From: an uncultured Schlesneria sp.
Lineage (GTDB): Bacteria > Planctomycetota > Planctomycetia > Planctomycetales > Planctomycetaceae
Reading direction: 5' to 3'
Length of the DNA stretch: 57,715 nucleotides
Assembly (NCBI GenBank): GCA_903834925.1
Contig: CAILLA010000212.1
Location: forward strand, 1-57,715
In this document: piece by piece, positions 45,242 to 52,628 of the stretch
Layout of the letters: each line of letters begins with the position of its first letter
Position numbering within the stretch: the first letter of the stretch is position 1
Position numbers and translations under genes: made by a program
The notes under the pieces: generated by a model
The model's database searches: none
The model's input: only the letters and a program-made list of their open reading frames with translations
Told to the model about the DNA's origin: nothing

Positions 45242-45784
45242 AGATCTGCAAAATTTTTCGAAACAACAAAAAAAAGCCTGGTGAGGCAACGCCGCAAAGG
45301 ATTTCACAAAGCCCCCACCCCACTGCCCCTGCGGCAGTGGTTAACGGGCCTTTGCCCTAGGAATTCGCATGAGATTGTGTGTCAGTGAATGATCGTTCGC
45401 GCGCTGATCGAGGCGAGCCGTGCGACGTAAGTCCCCGGATTCTCTTCTTCAATCGATTCCTCGCGCCCAGCAAAGAAGTCAAACGTTAGTAATTACAGAG
45501 GAGTGGTCAATCTCGTTCTCATGACTCTCCGTGGCTCAGTGAGAGATCAATTCTTCGATCGAACGTTAAATGCAACGCGGGCGTACTCGCCTCGCGTTGA
45601 CCGAATTGGTCGGTCAGTTTTTTCCTGGTTTTTGCTTCGTGCATTTCATTGCAAACCAGAAAAGCAGAATGTCCCCTTGTTTTTCCATCAGTCCGGCGTC
45701 GACAAAATGGGGGCGCTTTTGCATCTCACGATGCGAGTGACTAAAACGAACCATCACAACCGAAACCTCGAACGAGCGTGAATC
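45242..45784. other. Gene-free interval with two hairpins
   Basis: About 540 bases with no supported gene. A GC-rich hairpin CCACTGCC-CCTGC-GGCAGTGG (45320-45340) is enclosed by AAAGCCC/GGGCCTTT. Further on, TGACCG-AATTGGT-CGGTCA (45598-45616) is followed by GTTTTTT, a plausible plus-strand terminator with no plus-strand gene before it. A small RNA between about 45260 and 45622 is possible but unproven. Confidence 0.35.
45598..45623 (+). terminator. Candidate intrinsic terminator
   Basis: The stem TGACCG/CGGTCA (45598-45603, 45611-45616) is followed by G and a run of six T. No plus-strand gene ends nearby, so if real it ends an unannotated transcript. Confidence 0.4.
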
Positions 45785-46255
45785 ATGGGCGAGTTTTTCA
45801 CATTTATGATTCGATTCATCAAAGGTTGGCGGCGAAAGATTGGCGTTATGACGTTGGTGATGGCGTGCGCATTTATGGGACTTTGGCTGAGAAGCCAAAG
45901 CGTATTTGACCACGTCTATATCCCTCTGGGAAACCGCAAATGTGACTTCTTGGATTCTTGTGAGGGCAAGATGAGTTGGGGCAGAAGAGACGAAGTGGAA
46001 TCCTACGAAATGCCTCCCCTTCCGGGTTGGACCAGAATACGCATTGACGTTACGGGCGACCCCGTAGACGCAACTGAGGATGATGGATTGAGATGGCATT
46101 GGAAGTGGTACGGATTCGGCGTTTATGATTGGGTCAACGAGCCTGTCAGAGCGATTGAGATTCCGCACTGGTCTGTCGTCTTGCCGCTAACAATTCTCTC
46201 TGCCTATTTACTGCTTACCAGGACCCACCAAGATGGTCACTCAACTGCTGCATAG
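45785..46255 (+). CDS. Small 'WRRKIG' membrane protein, copy 1
   Basis: 156 residues, first of three homologous genes here. The N-terminal segment FIKGWRRKIGVMTLVMACAFMG is a basic patch plus a membrane helix. The middle is a soluble, aromatic-rich domain (LRWHWKWYGFGVYDW). The second helix is PHWSVVLPLTILSAYLLLT. The plan N-helix, loop, C-helix is common to all three copies and to a widespread unnamed planctomycete family. The N-terminus carries a seven-residue insertion (TFMIRFI) compared with copies 2 and 3. It is 12 bases before the ART-like gene. Confidence 0.85.
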   Translation: MGEFFTFMIRFIKGWRRKIGVMTLVMACAFMGLWLRSQSVFDHVYIPLGNRKCDFLDSCEGKMSWGRRDEVESYEMPPLPGWTRIRIDVTGDPVDATEDDGLRWHWKWYGFGVYDWVNEPVRAIEIPHWSVVLPLTILSAYLLLTRTHQDGHSTAA

Positions 46256-46267
46256 GGAACAGAATCA

Positions 46268-47074
46268 ATGTATTCGTTCGGCCCATTTGCTAACTTGAAT
46301 CGGACACGGCTGCTTCCCGAACTGCAAAAGCATCTTGTTGGAAATCACCTTCAACATCCATTACTGCACTTCGAGAACGCTGATCCGGGATTGTCAGCCC
46401 GACTTAACCGTCTCTATGAACTTCGACTGCACTCCAAGTCTGCAAATGAGAATTCTCCAAATGAATGGGAAAGGCTTCGACCCGATCTGGCAAGCCTTGA
46501 TCGTTTGAATTGGTATTTGCAAAAAATCGCCGATGAAGACTTGCCGACCGATTATCAACTTGCGGGACAAATCTGGTCTGACCCTGAACTTCTGTCGAAT
46601 ACTTGCGACGTATTGGCAAGGCTTTTTAACGGGCACCTTCCGTCATTTCCAATTGCATCCTTCATGGTTGCCCGCGAACGGCAGCAACTGGCTGAACTTC
46701 CCGACGAGATTCAGGTGTTTCGAGGCCATGTTCCCGTTCTGGAGCAGCATAGTTCCTGGACCCTCAACCCCGTCGTCGCACTGGACTGGGCATGTCGCAG
46801 AGTGGCTCAGGGTGGGATTCCGAACGTTGAATCGTTCACTGACACGGAACGGCAGTTTTGGATGCCGGTCGTGACAATCGGAACCGTGAAGAAATCCCAG
46901 ATCATGGCATTCGTAGACCGCCGTGGGGAAGATGAAATCCTCGTCGATCCGCAGTATGTCAAAAACCGAACAACGTTCAATGTGGTTCACACCACTGGCC
47001 AACATTCTGCTACTCGACACGCCACAGACGATAAGATCGAAAGCGACGAACCCATCCCAGCCGAAGGAACCTGA
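46268..47074 (+). CDS. Candidate ADP-ribosyltransferase-like protein
   Basis: 268 residues, no signal peptide. The C-terminal half fits the R-S-E class of ADP-ribosyltransferases: VFRGH (Arg152), SWTLNPVVALDWA (Ser163-Trp-Thr) and RRGEDEILVDP with an ExE (Glu221, Glu223). The spacing also fits. Strand IGTVKKSQIMAFVD joins the last two. As I recall, small phage and bacterial proteins with 'SWT..R..A' plus E-x-E have this fold. The N-terminal ~120 residues are helical with no recognised motif. It sits between small membrane proteins, 12 bases after copy 1 and 3 bases before copy 2, clearly one operon. Activity is inferred only; it could be a structural homolog without enzymatic function. Confidence 0.6.
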   Translation: MYSFGPFANLNRTRLLPELQKHLVGNHLQHPLLHFENADPGLSARLNRLYELRLHSKSANENSPNEWERLRPDLASLDRLNWYLQKIADEDLPTDYQLAGQIWSDPELLSNTCDVLARLFNGHLPSFPIASFMVARERQQLAELPDEIQVFRGHVPVLEQHSSWTLNPVVALDWACRRVAQGGIPNVESFTDTERQFWMPVVTIGTVKKSQIMAFVDRRGEDEILVDPQYVKNRTTFNVVHTTGQHSATRHATDDKIESDEPIPAEGT

Positions 47075-47077
47075 ATC

Positions 47078-47551
47078 ATGCGTGAGTTCTTCAAAGGGTG
47101 GCGTCGAAAAGTCGGGGCGCTAATGCTGGTGATGGCGTGCGTAGCGATGCTCGGCTGGGTGAGGAGCTTTCCTTTTGACGAGGCTGTGTGGTTCCCCACC
47201 GGGAAGAGATCATACTCTGGATTGATATCGCAATCTGGTTTTCTGGTGTGGGTGTCATTTCATCATGAAGCGGACGCCCAACGGGCGCCTGACTTTTTCG
47301 ATTGGCAGAGTCAAGCATCACTAGGGACCACACCATTTGAGGATTATTCGACGTGGAAGGTTTTGTGGAATTGGAACGAGTTTTCATCAATATCCAACGA
47401 GAGTCCGGGTGAGCAGCAGACCCGTTGGATTGCCCCCTATTGGTCAATCGTACTTCCCGTGACCCTCATCGCCGCTTACCTCCTCCTCTCCAAGCCCCAG
47501 GAGGCGACTCAAAAGAAATTTACCGAACCGATTTCCGACGAGGGCGCGTGA
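47078..47551 (+). CDS. Small 'WRRKIG' membrane protein, copy 2
   Basis: 157 residues. The N-terminus MREFFKGWRRKVGALMLVMACVAMLGWVRS aligns with copies 1 and 3. The central soluble domain (about 35-115) has diverged. The C-terminal helix is IAPYWSIVLPVTLIAAYLLLSKP. It starts 3 bases after the ART-like gene and ends 3 bases before copy 3, so all are translated from one message. Its function is unknown; the conserved ends with a variable middle suggest a common membrane frame presenting different surfaces. Confidence 0.87.
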   Translation: MREFFKGWRRKVGALMLVMACVAMLGWVRSFPFDEAVWFPTGKRSYSGLISQSGFLVWVSFHHEADAQRAPDFFDWQSQASLGTTPFEDYSTWKVLWNWNEFSSISNESPGEQQTRWIAPYWSIVLPVTLIAAYLLLSKPQEATQKKFTEPISDEGA

Positions 47552-47554
47552 ATT

Positions 47555-48052
47555 ATGGGAGACTCCTTCAAGGGATGGCGTCGAAAAATAGGGGCGCTGA
47601 CGCTGGTGATGGCGTACGTCTTTGCGATGGGGTGGGTGAGGAGCCGCTACATTGAAGACCGATTATTCATGCGACCAACGAAATCAACATTGGTTCTTTT
47701 GAAAACTAACGACGCAGGTTACTTATTTGTGGTAGCACATAATAGCGAGGAACACATACGCCAATTTGTCCCCGGATGGACTTGTCGTAACGCTCCGCAT
47801 TTTCATTCCGAGGGCCTTCCGGAAGACGATCTCGATTTCAGCGACGGCAGTTGGCATATTTGGCGATGCGGTTTTTTGGTCGGCGAGTCTGATGATTATT
47901 GCCATCTCGGCATCTTCTCACCAGCGAAGTATTGCATCGTCCCTTACTGGTCCTTCGTCATCCCGCTGACCCTGCTTTCCGCATACCTGCTGCTCACCAA
48001 GTCCCAACCATCGAAGCGTGTACCACGCGAATCACAAGCACCGCTGCCGTAA
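47555..48052 (+). CDS. Small 'WRRKIG' membrane protein, copy 3
   Basis: 165 residues. MGDSFKGWRRKIGALTLVMA matches copies 1 and 2 closely. The C-terminal helix is VPYWSFVIPLTLLSAYLLLTK. The middle has three Cys (TCRNAP, WRCGF, DDYCHLG) not present in copy 2. It is the last gene of the cassette; a structured repeat follows 8 bases after the stop. Confidence 0.87.
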   Translation: MGDSFKGWRRKIGALTLVMAYVFAMGWVRSRYIEDRLFMRPTKSTLVLLKTNDAGYLFVVAHNSEEHIRQFVPGWTCRNAPHFHSEGLPEDDLDFSDGSWHIWRCGFLVGESDDYCHLGIFSPAKYCIVPYWSFVIPLTLLSAYLLLTKSQPSKRVPRESQAPLP

Positions 48053-48059
48053 CGCCCGT

Positions 48060-48236
48060 CTTGCTTTCCACTATGGCTCGCCCAAGTGGAAGCAAATTTG
48101 GAAACCAGCATTCGTTGTTCCACCGCCCAATTCGCTCCCTCCTGGACGAACCAGCGTGGAAAGCAAGAATGAACAAGCGAGTGAGGGGCCGTTGTCTGGT
48201 TTCCACATTTGCTCACTCTTGGGCGAGCCAGGGTGG
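48060..48236. repeat. Palindromic element with 41-base inverted arms
   Basis: The left arm (48068-48108) and right arm (48196-48236) are inverted copies that share GGCTCGCCCAAG, AGCAAAT and GGAAACCAG with a few mismatches. A second, perfect 12-base inverted pair is nested: CTTGCTTTCCAC (48060-48071) and GTGGAAAGCAAG (48156-48167). No reading frame is credible across it. The nested dyads give a multi-hairpin fold. It resembles a non-autonomous mobile or transcribed repeat; copies elsewhere in the genome are expected. Confidence 0.7.
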
Positions 48237-48720
48237 TAAGCTTAACAACCAACCCCTGTGTAAATCCCGACATTTTCGAAATCAGTCCGCACACGTTTCG
48301 TTCACAATCTTGCGATCCCTACTCACGATCCTGATCGGGTTCTGCCAGTCGGTGATCCTCTCCGACGAGGAACCGAAAAAAGCAGAGCCTCCTTGGTTCT
48401 TGGTTCAGACCGCGTTGCGTCGAATTCCCATCATGACATCCGTTCAATGCATCAACGTGCAGTGATCCGTTTAGCGAAAGATTGTGATGGTCGACAAAAT
48501 GGTCGACATCGCTATTATCTTGGTGTACCCGCTGAAGTCCCGTTCCTGGCCTGATTCTCAGGTCATGGAGACCATCAAGGAGGAATCTGCGGCGTATCAG
48601 GCAAAGTGTTTCCAGTGCGACGTGCTCGCCGGATTGGAACGCTGTTTCTGCTTGGGGCAGTCAGGATGGCTGGATGTCAACCAATGCCAAGATCTCACAC
48701 GCCTCAAGGAACCTCGAACA
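48237..48720. other. Gene-free leader region of the DUF937 gene
   Basis: About 480 bases. The frame continuous with the DUF937 gene is open from 48484, but that stretch shows no conserved sequence and its upstream ATGs lack ribosome sites. GTCGACAAAATGGTCGAC at 48489-48506 is an almost tandem GTCGAC pair. No terminator or promoter was firmly identified. Confidence 0.3.
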
Positions 48721-49374
48721 ATGTCTGGAATTCTCGACGTACTCATCAACAGTTTATCGCCTGAAACCACTGCCAAGGCACTGCCACAAGGACAAAGCAA
48801 GGCTGCTGACCCGAATGCCGCTGCTGGAGCCGTCTTGAGCGCGATCGTCCGAGGGATGGCCCAAAAGTCGCAGACCCAGGAAGGGGCTTCCAGCCTTTGG
48901 GATCTGATCAACAAACATGCAGGGCAGGGAAGTCAATCGACGAACTCGCCCGCCGCCGGCAAAGGTGTGGAAGTCCGGGATATGGATCCAAAAGTGACTG
49001 ACGAGATCCTTTCGCAAATCTTTGGTGAGAATGCCGACAAGGTACAAGGTCGCATCGGCAAGGTGATTACACTCGATGCCGAAGCGACGAAGAAGCTCAT
49101 GGGGGCCGTACTGCCGTCGATTCTTGGTGGCTTGTTAGGCCATGCCAATCAATCTTCTGGTGCGAGCCCACAAGCGCTGCCCGATATTCTCGGCAAAGCC
49201 CGTGAAGAACTGAATAAGCGACAGTCCAAGTCGGGCGGTGCATTCGATGCGATCCTCGATCGCGATCATGACGGCGATGTCGATCTCAGCGACCTGATGA
49301 GCATTCTTCAGGGTGGTGGATCACACGCGCCGGCCCCGAAAGCCCCATCGTCTGCTGGTCCTACCGATTTCTAA
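48721..49374 (+). CDS. DUF937 protein with C-terminal EF-hand-like loop
   Basis: 217 residues, cytoplasmic. MSGILDVLINSLSPETTAKA opens a helical domain typical of DUF937 (YidB-like) proteins. The hallmark is the Gly/Leu-rich LMGAVLPSILGGLLGHAN near residues 125-142, preceded by VTDEILSQIFGENADKVQGRI. The C-terminus holds DRDHDGDVDLSDLM, an EF-hand/dockerin-type calcium loop, and a Pro/Ala tail. ATG 48721 is chosen because the homology begins there and AAGGAA lies ten bases upstream. YidB-like proteins are of unknown role, sometimes linked to envelope stress. Confidence 0.85.
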   Translation: MSGILDVLINSLSPETTAKALPQGQSKAADPNAAAGAVLSAIVRGMAQKSQTQEGASSLWDLINKHAGQGSQSTNSPAAGKGVEVRDMDPKVTDEILSQIFGENADKVQGRIGKVITLDAEATKKLMGAVLPSILGGLLGHANQSSGASPQALPDILGKAREELNKRQSKSGGAFDAILDRDHDGDVDLSDLMSILQGGGSHAPAPKAPSSAGPTDF

Positions 49375-49455
49375 CGTTTCAGAATTAGAGATGCCTCGCG
49401 TGGCAACGCTTTGACGGAGCTTGCGTCTGGAAAACCGGGGTTCGAATGGAATCTT

Positions 49456-49552
49456 GTGCCACTGAATGACCGTCTTCGGTCATTCAGTGGGTTTTAATCG
49501 CGAGTTTGAAAGTCGTGACGTAGCATCGGAGAAAACTCGGATGCTGTGACAC
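49456..49552 (-). repeat. Two-hairpin dispersed repeat, copy C (inverted)
   Basis: On the plus strand: a perfect hairpin CACTGAATGACCG-TCTT-CGGTCATTCAGTG, a linker, then AGCATCGGAG-AAAA-CTCGGATGCT. This is the reverse complement of the part order in copies A and B. Read on the minus strand it begins 25 bases after the stop of the mechanosensitive channel gene, so its orientation relative to the preceding gene is the same as for the other copies. Confidence 0.8.
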
Positions 49553-49577
49553 ATCTCGTGATTGCCATTTTGTATGG

Positions 49578-50597
49578 TTAGTGCCCCTTGTTTTCGCCGA
49601 TCAGATTTTTTCCCTCCTCATCGATACCTTGACCTGAGATGCTCAACGCGTGCTGCACTTCGTTTTGTTGATCGCCACGCGGTTGCGTCGCAGCGATTCT
49701 GCTGGCGTAGGTGTCATGTTGAAAGTTGGCTTCAACTTGTGCAGCGGCTGTCGATTCAGTGTTGATGTGAACGCCCGCTTGGCTGAGTTTCCGTTGCGAT
49801 TCGATTACTGAAGGGCTCGAGATCTGGAATACCGCAGGGGGCGATGCGGGCTTGATCGCCGCTTTCTGTAAGGCCACCTTGGTAGCAAGTTGTGCGTCAC
49901 TCAAGAGTTTTAAACGGTCCATCCCTTGTGATGGAAGCCAGAAATAGGAGCGCAGCCGGATCGATCCCTGTTCGATCGCCTCCACGAGTATTCTTGGTGA
50001 TGGCGACGGTTCAAATCCTTCGTGAGTTCGCAGCGCCGTTGTGATCGCTTCTGTCGCGGTGGCAATCGAAGCATCCCAGGGGATGAGTACGTCGAAACTT
50101 GCCCGCATCGCCGTCGACGCCGTTCGGTTGACCAGAATTTCCTTAAAGATGATCGCGTTTGGAATACGGATATGGCTTCCATCCATTCCGACAAGGATTG
50201 TTGCCCTGGTATTCACCGATTTTACGACTCCTGATTTTCCGGCAATTTCAAGATAATCGCCTACACCGAACGGTCGACGGACGCCGAGCATGACTGATGC
50301 GATAAAGTTTTCGGCAATGTCACGGAATGCAAATCCCACAGCCAGAGTGACAACTCCCGCCAGCCCCATGAACGAAAGGACCGCCTCGGTCATTCCCAGC
50401 AGGTGCAATCCCGCCAGGAAGCCTCCACACGCGATTGCCAGCGTAATGACAGATCCCAGCACCGATCGCAACAGGACATTGCTCGTAAACGGGGTTAACA
50501 AGAGGTCGCTGAATCGACTGAATAATCGTGCCAACGTGATCCCCGCAAGTGTCATCGCGACCACAAATAAATACAAAACCCATCGTCGTGCAATCAT
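49578..50597 (-). CDS. MscS-family mechanosensitive ion channel
   Basis: 339 residues. Three membrane helices (VLYLFVVAMTLAGITLA; LLRSVLGSVITLAIACGGFLAGL; MGLAGVVTLAVGFAFRDI) are followed by the MscS beta domain: ENFIASVMLGVRRPFGVGDYLEIAGKSGVVKSVNTRATIL, then the IRIPNAIIF signature. The C-terminal ~100 residues are soluble and Ser/Ala/Gln-rich, longer than in E. coli MscS. It opens under membrane tension to release solutes on osmotic downshift. The start at ATG 50597 has AAAGGA directly touching it, which is too close; the true start may differ by a few codons. Confidence 0.93.
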   Translation of the reverse strand: MIARRWVLYLFVVAMTLAGITLARLFSRFSDLLLTPFTSNVLLRSVLGSVITLAIACGGFLAGLHLLGMTEAVLSFMGLAGVVTLAVGFAFRDIAENFIASVMLGVRRPFGVGDYLEIAGKSGVVKSVNTRATILVGMDGSHIRIPNAIIFKEILVNRTASTAMRASFDVLIPWDASIATATEAITTALRTHEGFEPSPSPRILVEAIEQGSIRLRSYFWLPSQGMDRLKLLSDAQLATKVALQKAAIKPASPPAVFQISSPSVIESQRKLSQAGVHINTESTAAAQVEANFQHDTYASRIAATQPRGDQQNEVQHALSISGQGIDEEGKNLIGENKGH

Positions 50598-50643
50598 TCC
50601 TTTGAAGCGGTATGAACTATTTTTTGATGAATGTAGATTGTAA

Positions 50644-50949
50644 GTTCAAGACGACCAAATTGCAGTCCGTTCCAAATCGACGGAAAGTTATGACCGAGGA
50701 AAGAAGTTTGACCTCTATCGCAGGCTGGAGTTGCTTCAGGAATACGTGCTCGTTTCTCAGGACGAACCACAGTTTGATCGCTTCACTCGTCAGAATGACG
50801 GTTCTAGGAACCTGACGATCACCAAGCGACTGGAGAATTCGATCGAGCGGATCAGCGTATCCGGTGTTCTCCCGGTTGCAGGAATCTACGAAGATGTTAC
50901 GTTTGGTCCCGAAGAAGCAGTATCGGATGTCGGTATCCCGTCGGAGTGA
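50644..50949 (+). pseudogene. Uma2-family endonuclease, C-terminal remnant
   Basis: A 101-codon plus-strand frame without a start codon runs from a TAA at 50641-50643 to TGA at 50947-50949. STESYDRGKKFDLYRRLELL is the conserved YDRGxKF core of Uma2 (DUF820, PD-(D/E)XK-like) proteins. QEYVLVSQDEPQFDRFTRQNDG and LPVAGIYEDVTFGP are the usual C-terminal end. The upstream half with the catalytic Asp is missing, and VRSKSTE replaces the usual 'VLSPSTE'. It is therefore a truncated relic, lying between the channel gene and the FG-GAP gene. Confidence 0.8.
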
Positions 50950-51037
50950 CGAGGCGTGTCGATGTGCCGGCCTGCCAGGATCGAGACTTCGCTTTCCAAT
51001 CATCTTAAAACAGTGACAGATTATCAGGAGTCCATAA

Positions 51038-52282
51038 ATGTCGGTTCGATTCATTTCTGCTTCGAACGTTTTGCCTTTTTCTCGCTTGGTGGCCCTAAGC
51101 GTTTTAGGACTTTGCTCAAGCATTTGGGCTGACGAAAAACCAGCCGATATTCGCTGGAAGATGCATACGATCAATGATCAGTCCCCCTACGAAGCCTGCG
51201 GAGCAGCGGATTTCAACGGTGACGGCAAAATCGATGTTTTCTGCGGTGATTCGTGGTACGAAGCTCCCAACTGGACGCGGCATAAAGTGCGCGACGTACC
51301 CGCGAGTGGTCCGAATCCGCACTATTACGAAGATTTTTCCGATTCGCCCCTCGACGTAAACGGAGACGGGCGAGCCGATATCGTGACGTGCAACTACTTC
51401 GGGAAGCGTGTCGGCTGGGTCGAGAATCCGGGCGGGGATGCGACAAAGCCGTGGATCGAACATGAAATTGATACTCCGGGAAATATGGAATCGGGCGAAC
51501 TGGTCGACATCAACGGCGATGGGAAACTCGACTTCCTGCCAAATCCCGGGAACGTGGTGGTCTGGTATGAATTGACGCAGCAAAAACCCGATGTCGTCTG
51601 GAAGAAACATGATCTTGGGAGTGAAGGTGCTGGACACGGAATCGGAGTCGGCGACGTCAATGCCGATGGCAAACTGGATATCGTTACTCCCAAAGGCTGG
51701 TACGAGCAGCCCAAAGGTGATGCGTCTGCCAAGTGGGTGTTCCATCAGGAGTTTGAATTAGGTGCCGCCGGCATCTTTATTCATGGTCGCGATATTGATG
51801 GCGATCGGTTGACCGACATTGTCTGGGGGATGGGTCACGGCTTCGGGCTCCAGTGGCTGAAGCAGTCGACAAGTGCCGACGGGAAACGAGTCTGGACGAA
51901 ACACAGCATCGACGACACTTTTTCTCAGGTACACACATTGGTCTTTGCGAATCTGGACGGTGTCGGTGAACCAGAACTGATCACGGGAAAGCGCGTTTAT
52001 GCTCATGAGATTGAGCCAGGTGCCACGGATTCGTCAGTGGTCTTCTACTATCAGTTTGATCGTAAGCTCGAAAAGTGGATCAAACACACGATCTTTCACG
52101 GCGACCCCGCAGTGAACGCACCGAAAGATGCGAAGGATCGATGGGCGCTAAAAGACTTCCCGCGAGGAACAGCCGGGACCGGACTACAAATGAGCGTCGT
52201 GGATATCGACGGCGACGGAGATCTTGATCTCGTCTGCCCTGGTAAGTCAGGACTTTATCTTTTTGAAAATCTCGGACACTAA
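51038..52282 (+). CDS. Secreted FG-GAP/VCBS repeat protein
   Basis: 414 residues with AGGAG seven bases upstream. The signal peptide (LVALSVLGLCSSIWADE) is followed by FG-GAP (integrin-alpha-like) beta-propeller repeats with calcium loops: DFNGDGKIDVFCG, DVNGDGRADIVTCN, DINGDGKLDFLPN, DVNADGKLDIVTP, DIDGDRLTDIVWG and DIDGDGDLDLVCPG. The interblade WYEAPNW and WVENPGG are typical of planctomycete secreted propellers. It probably binds polysaccharide or protein on the cell surface. It is a single gene, and the initiator tRNA converges on it from the right. Confidence 0.92.
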   Translation: MSVRFISASNVLPFSRLVALSVLGLCSSIWADEKPADIRWKMHTINDQSPYEACGAADFNGDGKIDVFCGDSWYEAPNWTRHKVRDVPASGPNPHYYEDFSDSPLDVNGDGRADIVTCNYFGKRVGWVENPGGDATKPWIEHEIDTPGNMESGELVDINGDGKLDFLPNPGNVVVWYELTQQKPDVVWKKHDLGSEGAGHGIGVGDVNADGKLDIVTPKGWYEQPKGDASAKWVFHQEFELGAAGIFIHGRDIDGDRLTDIVWGMGHGFGLQWLKQSTSADGKRVWTKHSIDDTFSQVHTLVFANLDGVGEPELITGKRVYAHEIEPGATDSSVVFYYQFDRKLEKWIKHTIFHGDPAVNAPKDAKDRWALKDFPRGTAGTGLQMSVVDIDGDGDLDLVCPGKSGLYLFENLGH

Positions 52283-52316
52283 TGAGTGCCGACGAAAAAA
52301 ACAGCCAGTGCCTACG

Positions 52317-52343
52317 AAAAAACCCCAGCAATTTACTAGGGTT
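52317..52343 (-). terminator. Intrinsic terminator of the tRNA gene
   Basis: Read on the minus strand: stem AACCC/GGGTT with a 13-base loop, followed by a run of T (the A-run at 52317-52322 on the plus strand). It lies 36 bases beyond the tRNA 3' end. Just next to it the 16-base segment AGTGCC(G/T)ACGAAAAAA occurs twice in tandem on the plus strand. Confidence 0.6.
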
Positions 52344-52379
52344 GTGGGCTAAATCGATAAATTTCGCAAAATAGCCAAG

Positions 52380-52453
<74 letters not shown>

Positions 52454-52628
52454 TCAGGGTGTCGGTGTCGACAGAGGGAGTATATCGGTCGACCAGCAGA
52501 AGGGAAGTCAGTTCTTTCAGGAATTCGTAAGTTTTTTGCTACTCGACAGTTCAGATAAGGTCGTCTGAACTCAAAATACTGAATTTCATGGGGATTTTCT
52601 TGATCTACCACCACAGAAATCTGAAAGA

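Noticed and set aside
45614-46168. A 184-codon open frame on the minus strand
   Set aside because: It is antisense to the first small membrane protein, has Cys/His/Ser-rich random-looking composition, and the plus-strand frame has clear homologs in the same cassette.
47899-48465. A 188-codon plus-strand frame over the end of copy 3 and the palindromic element
   Set aside because: It crosses the inverted repeat and shows no domain; the real gene ends at 48052.
50617-51174. A 185-codon minus-strand frame upstream of the channel gene
   Set aside because: It lies antisense to the recognisable Uma2 relic and the start of the FG-GAP gene; its composition is unlike neighbouring proteins.
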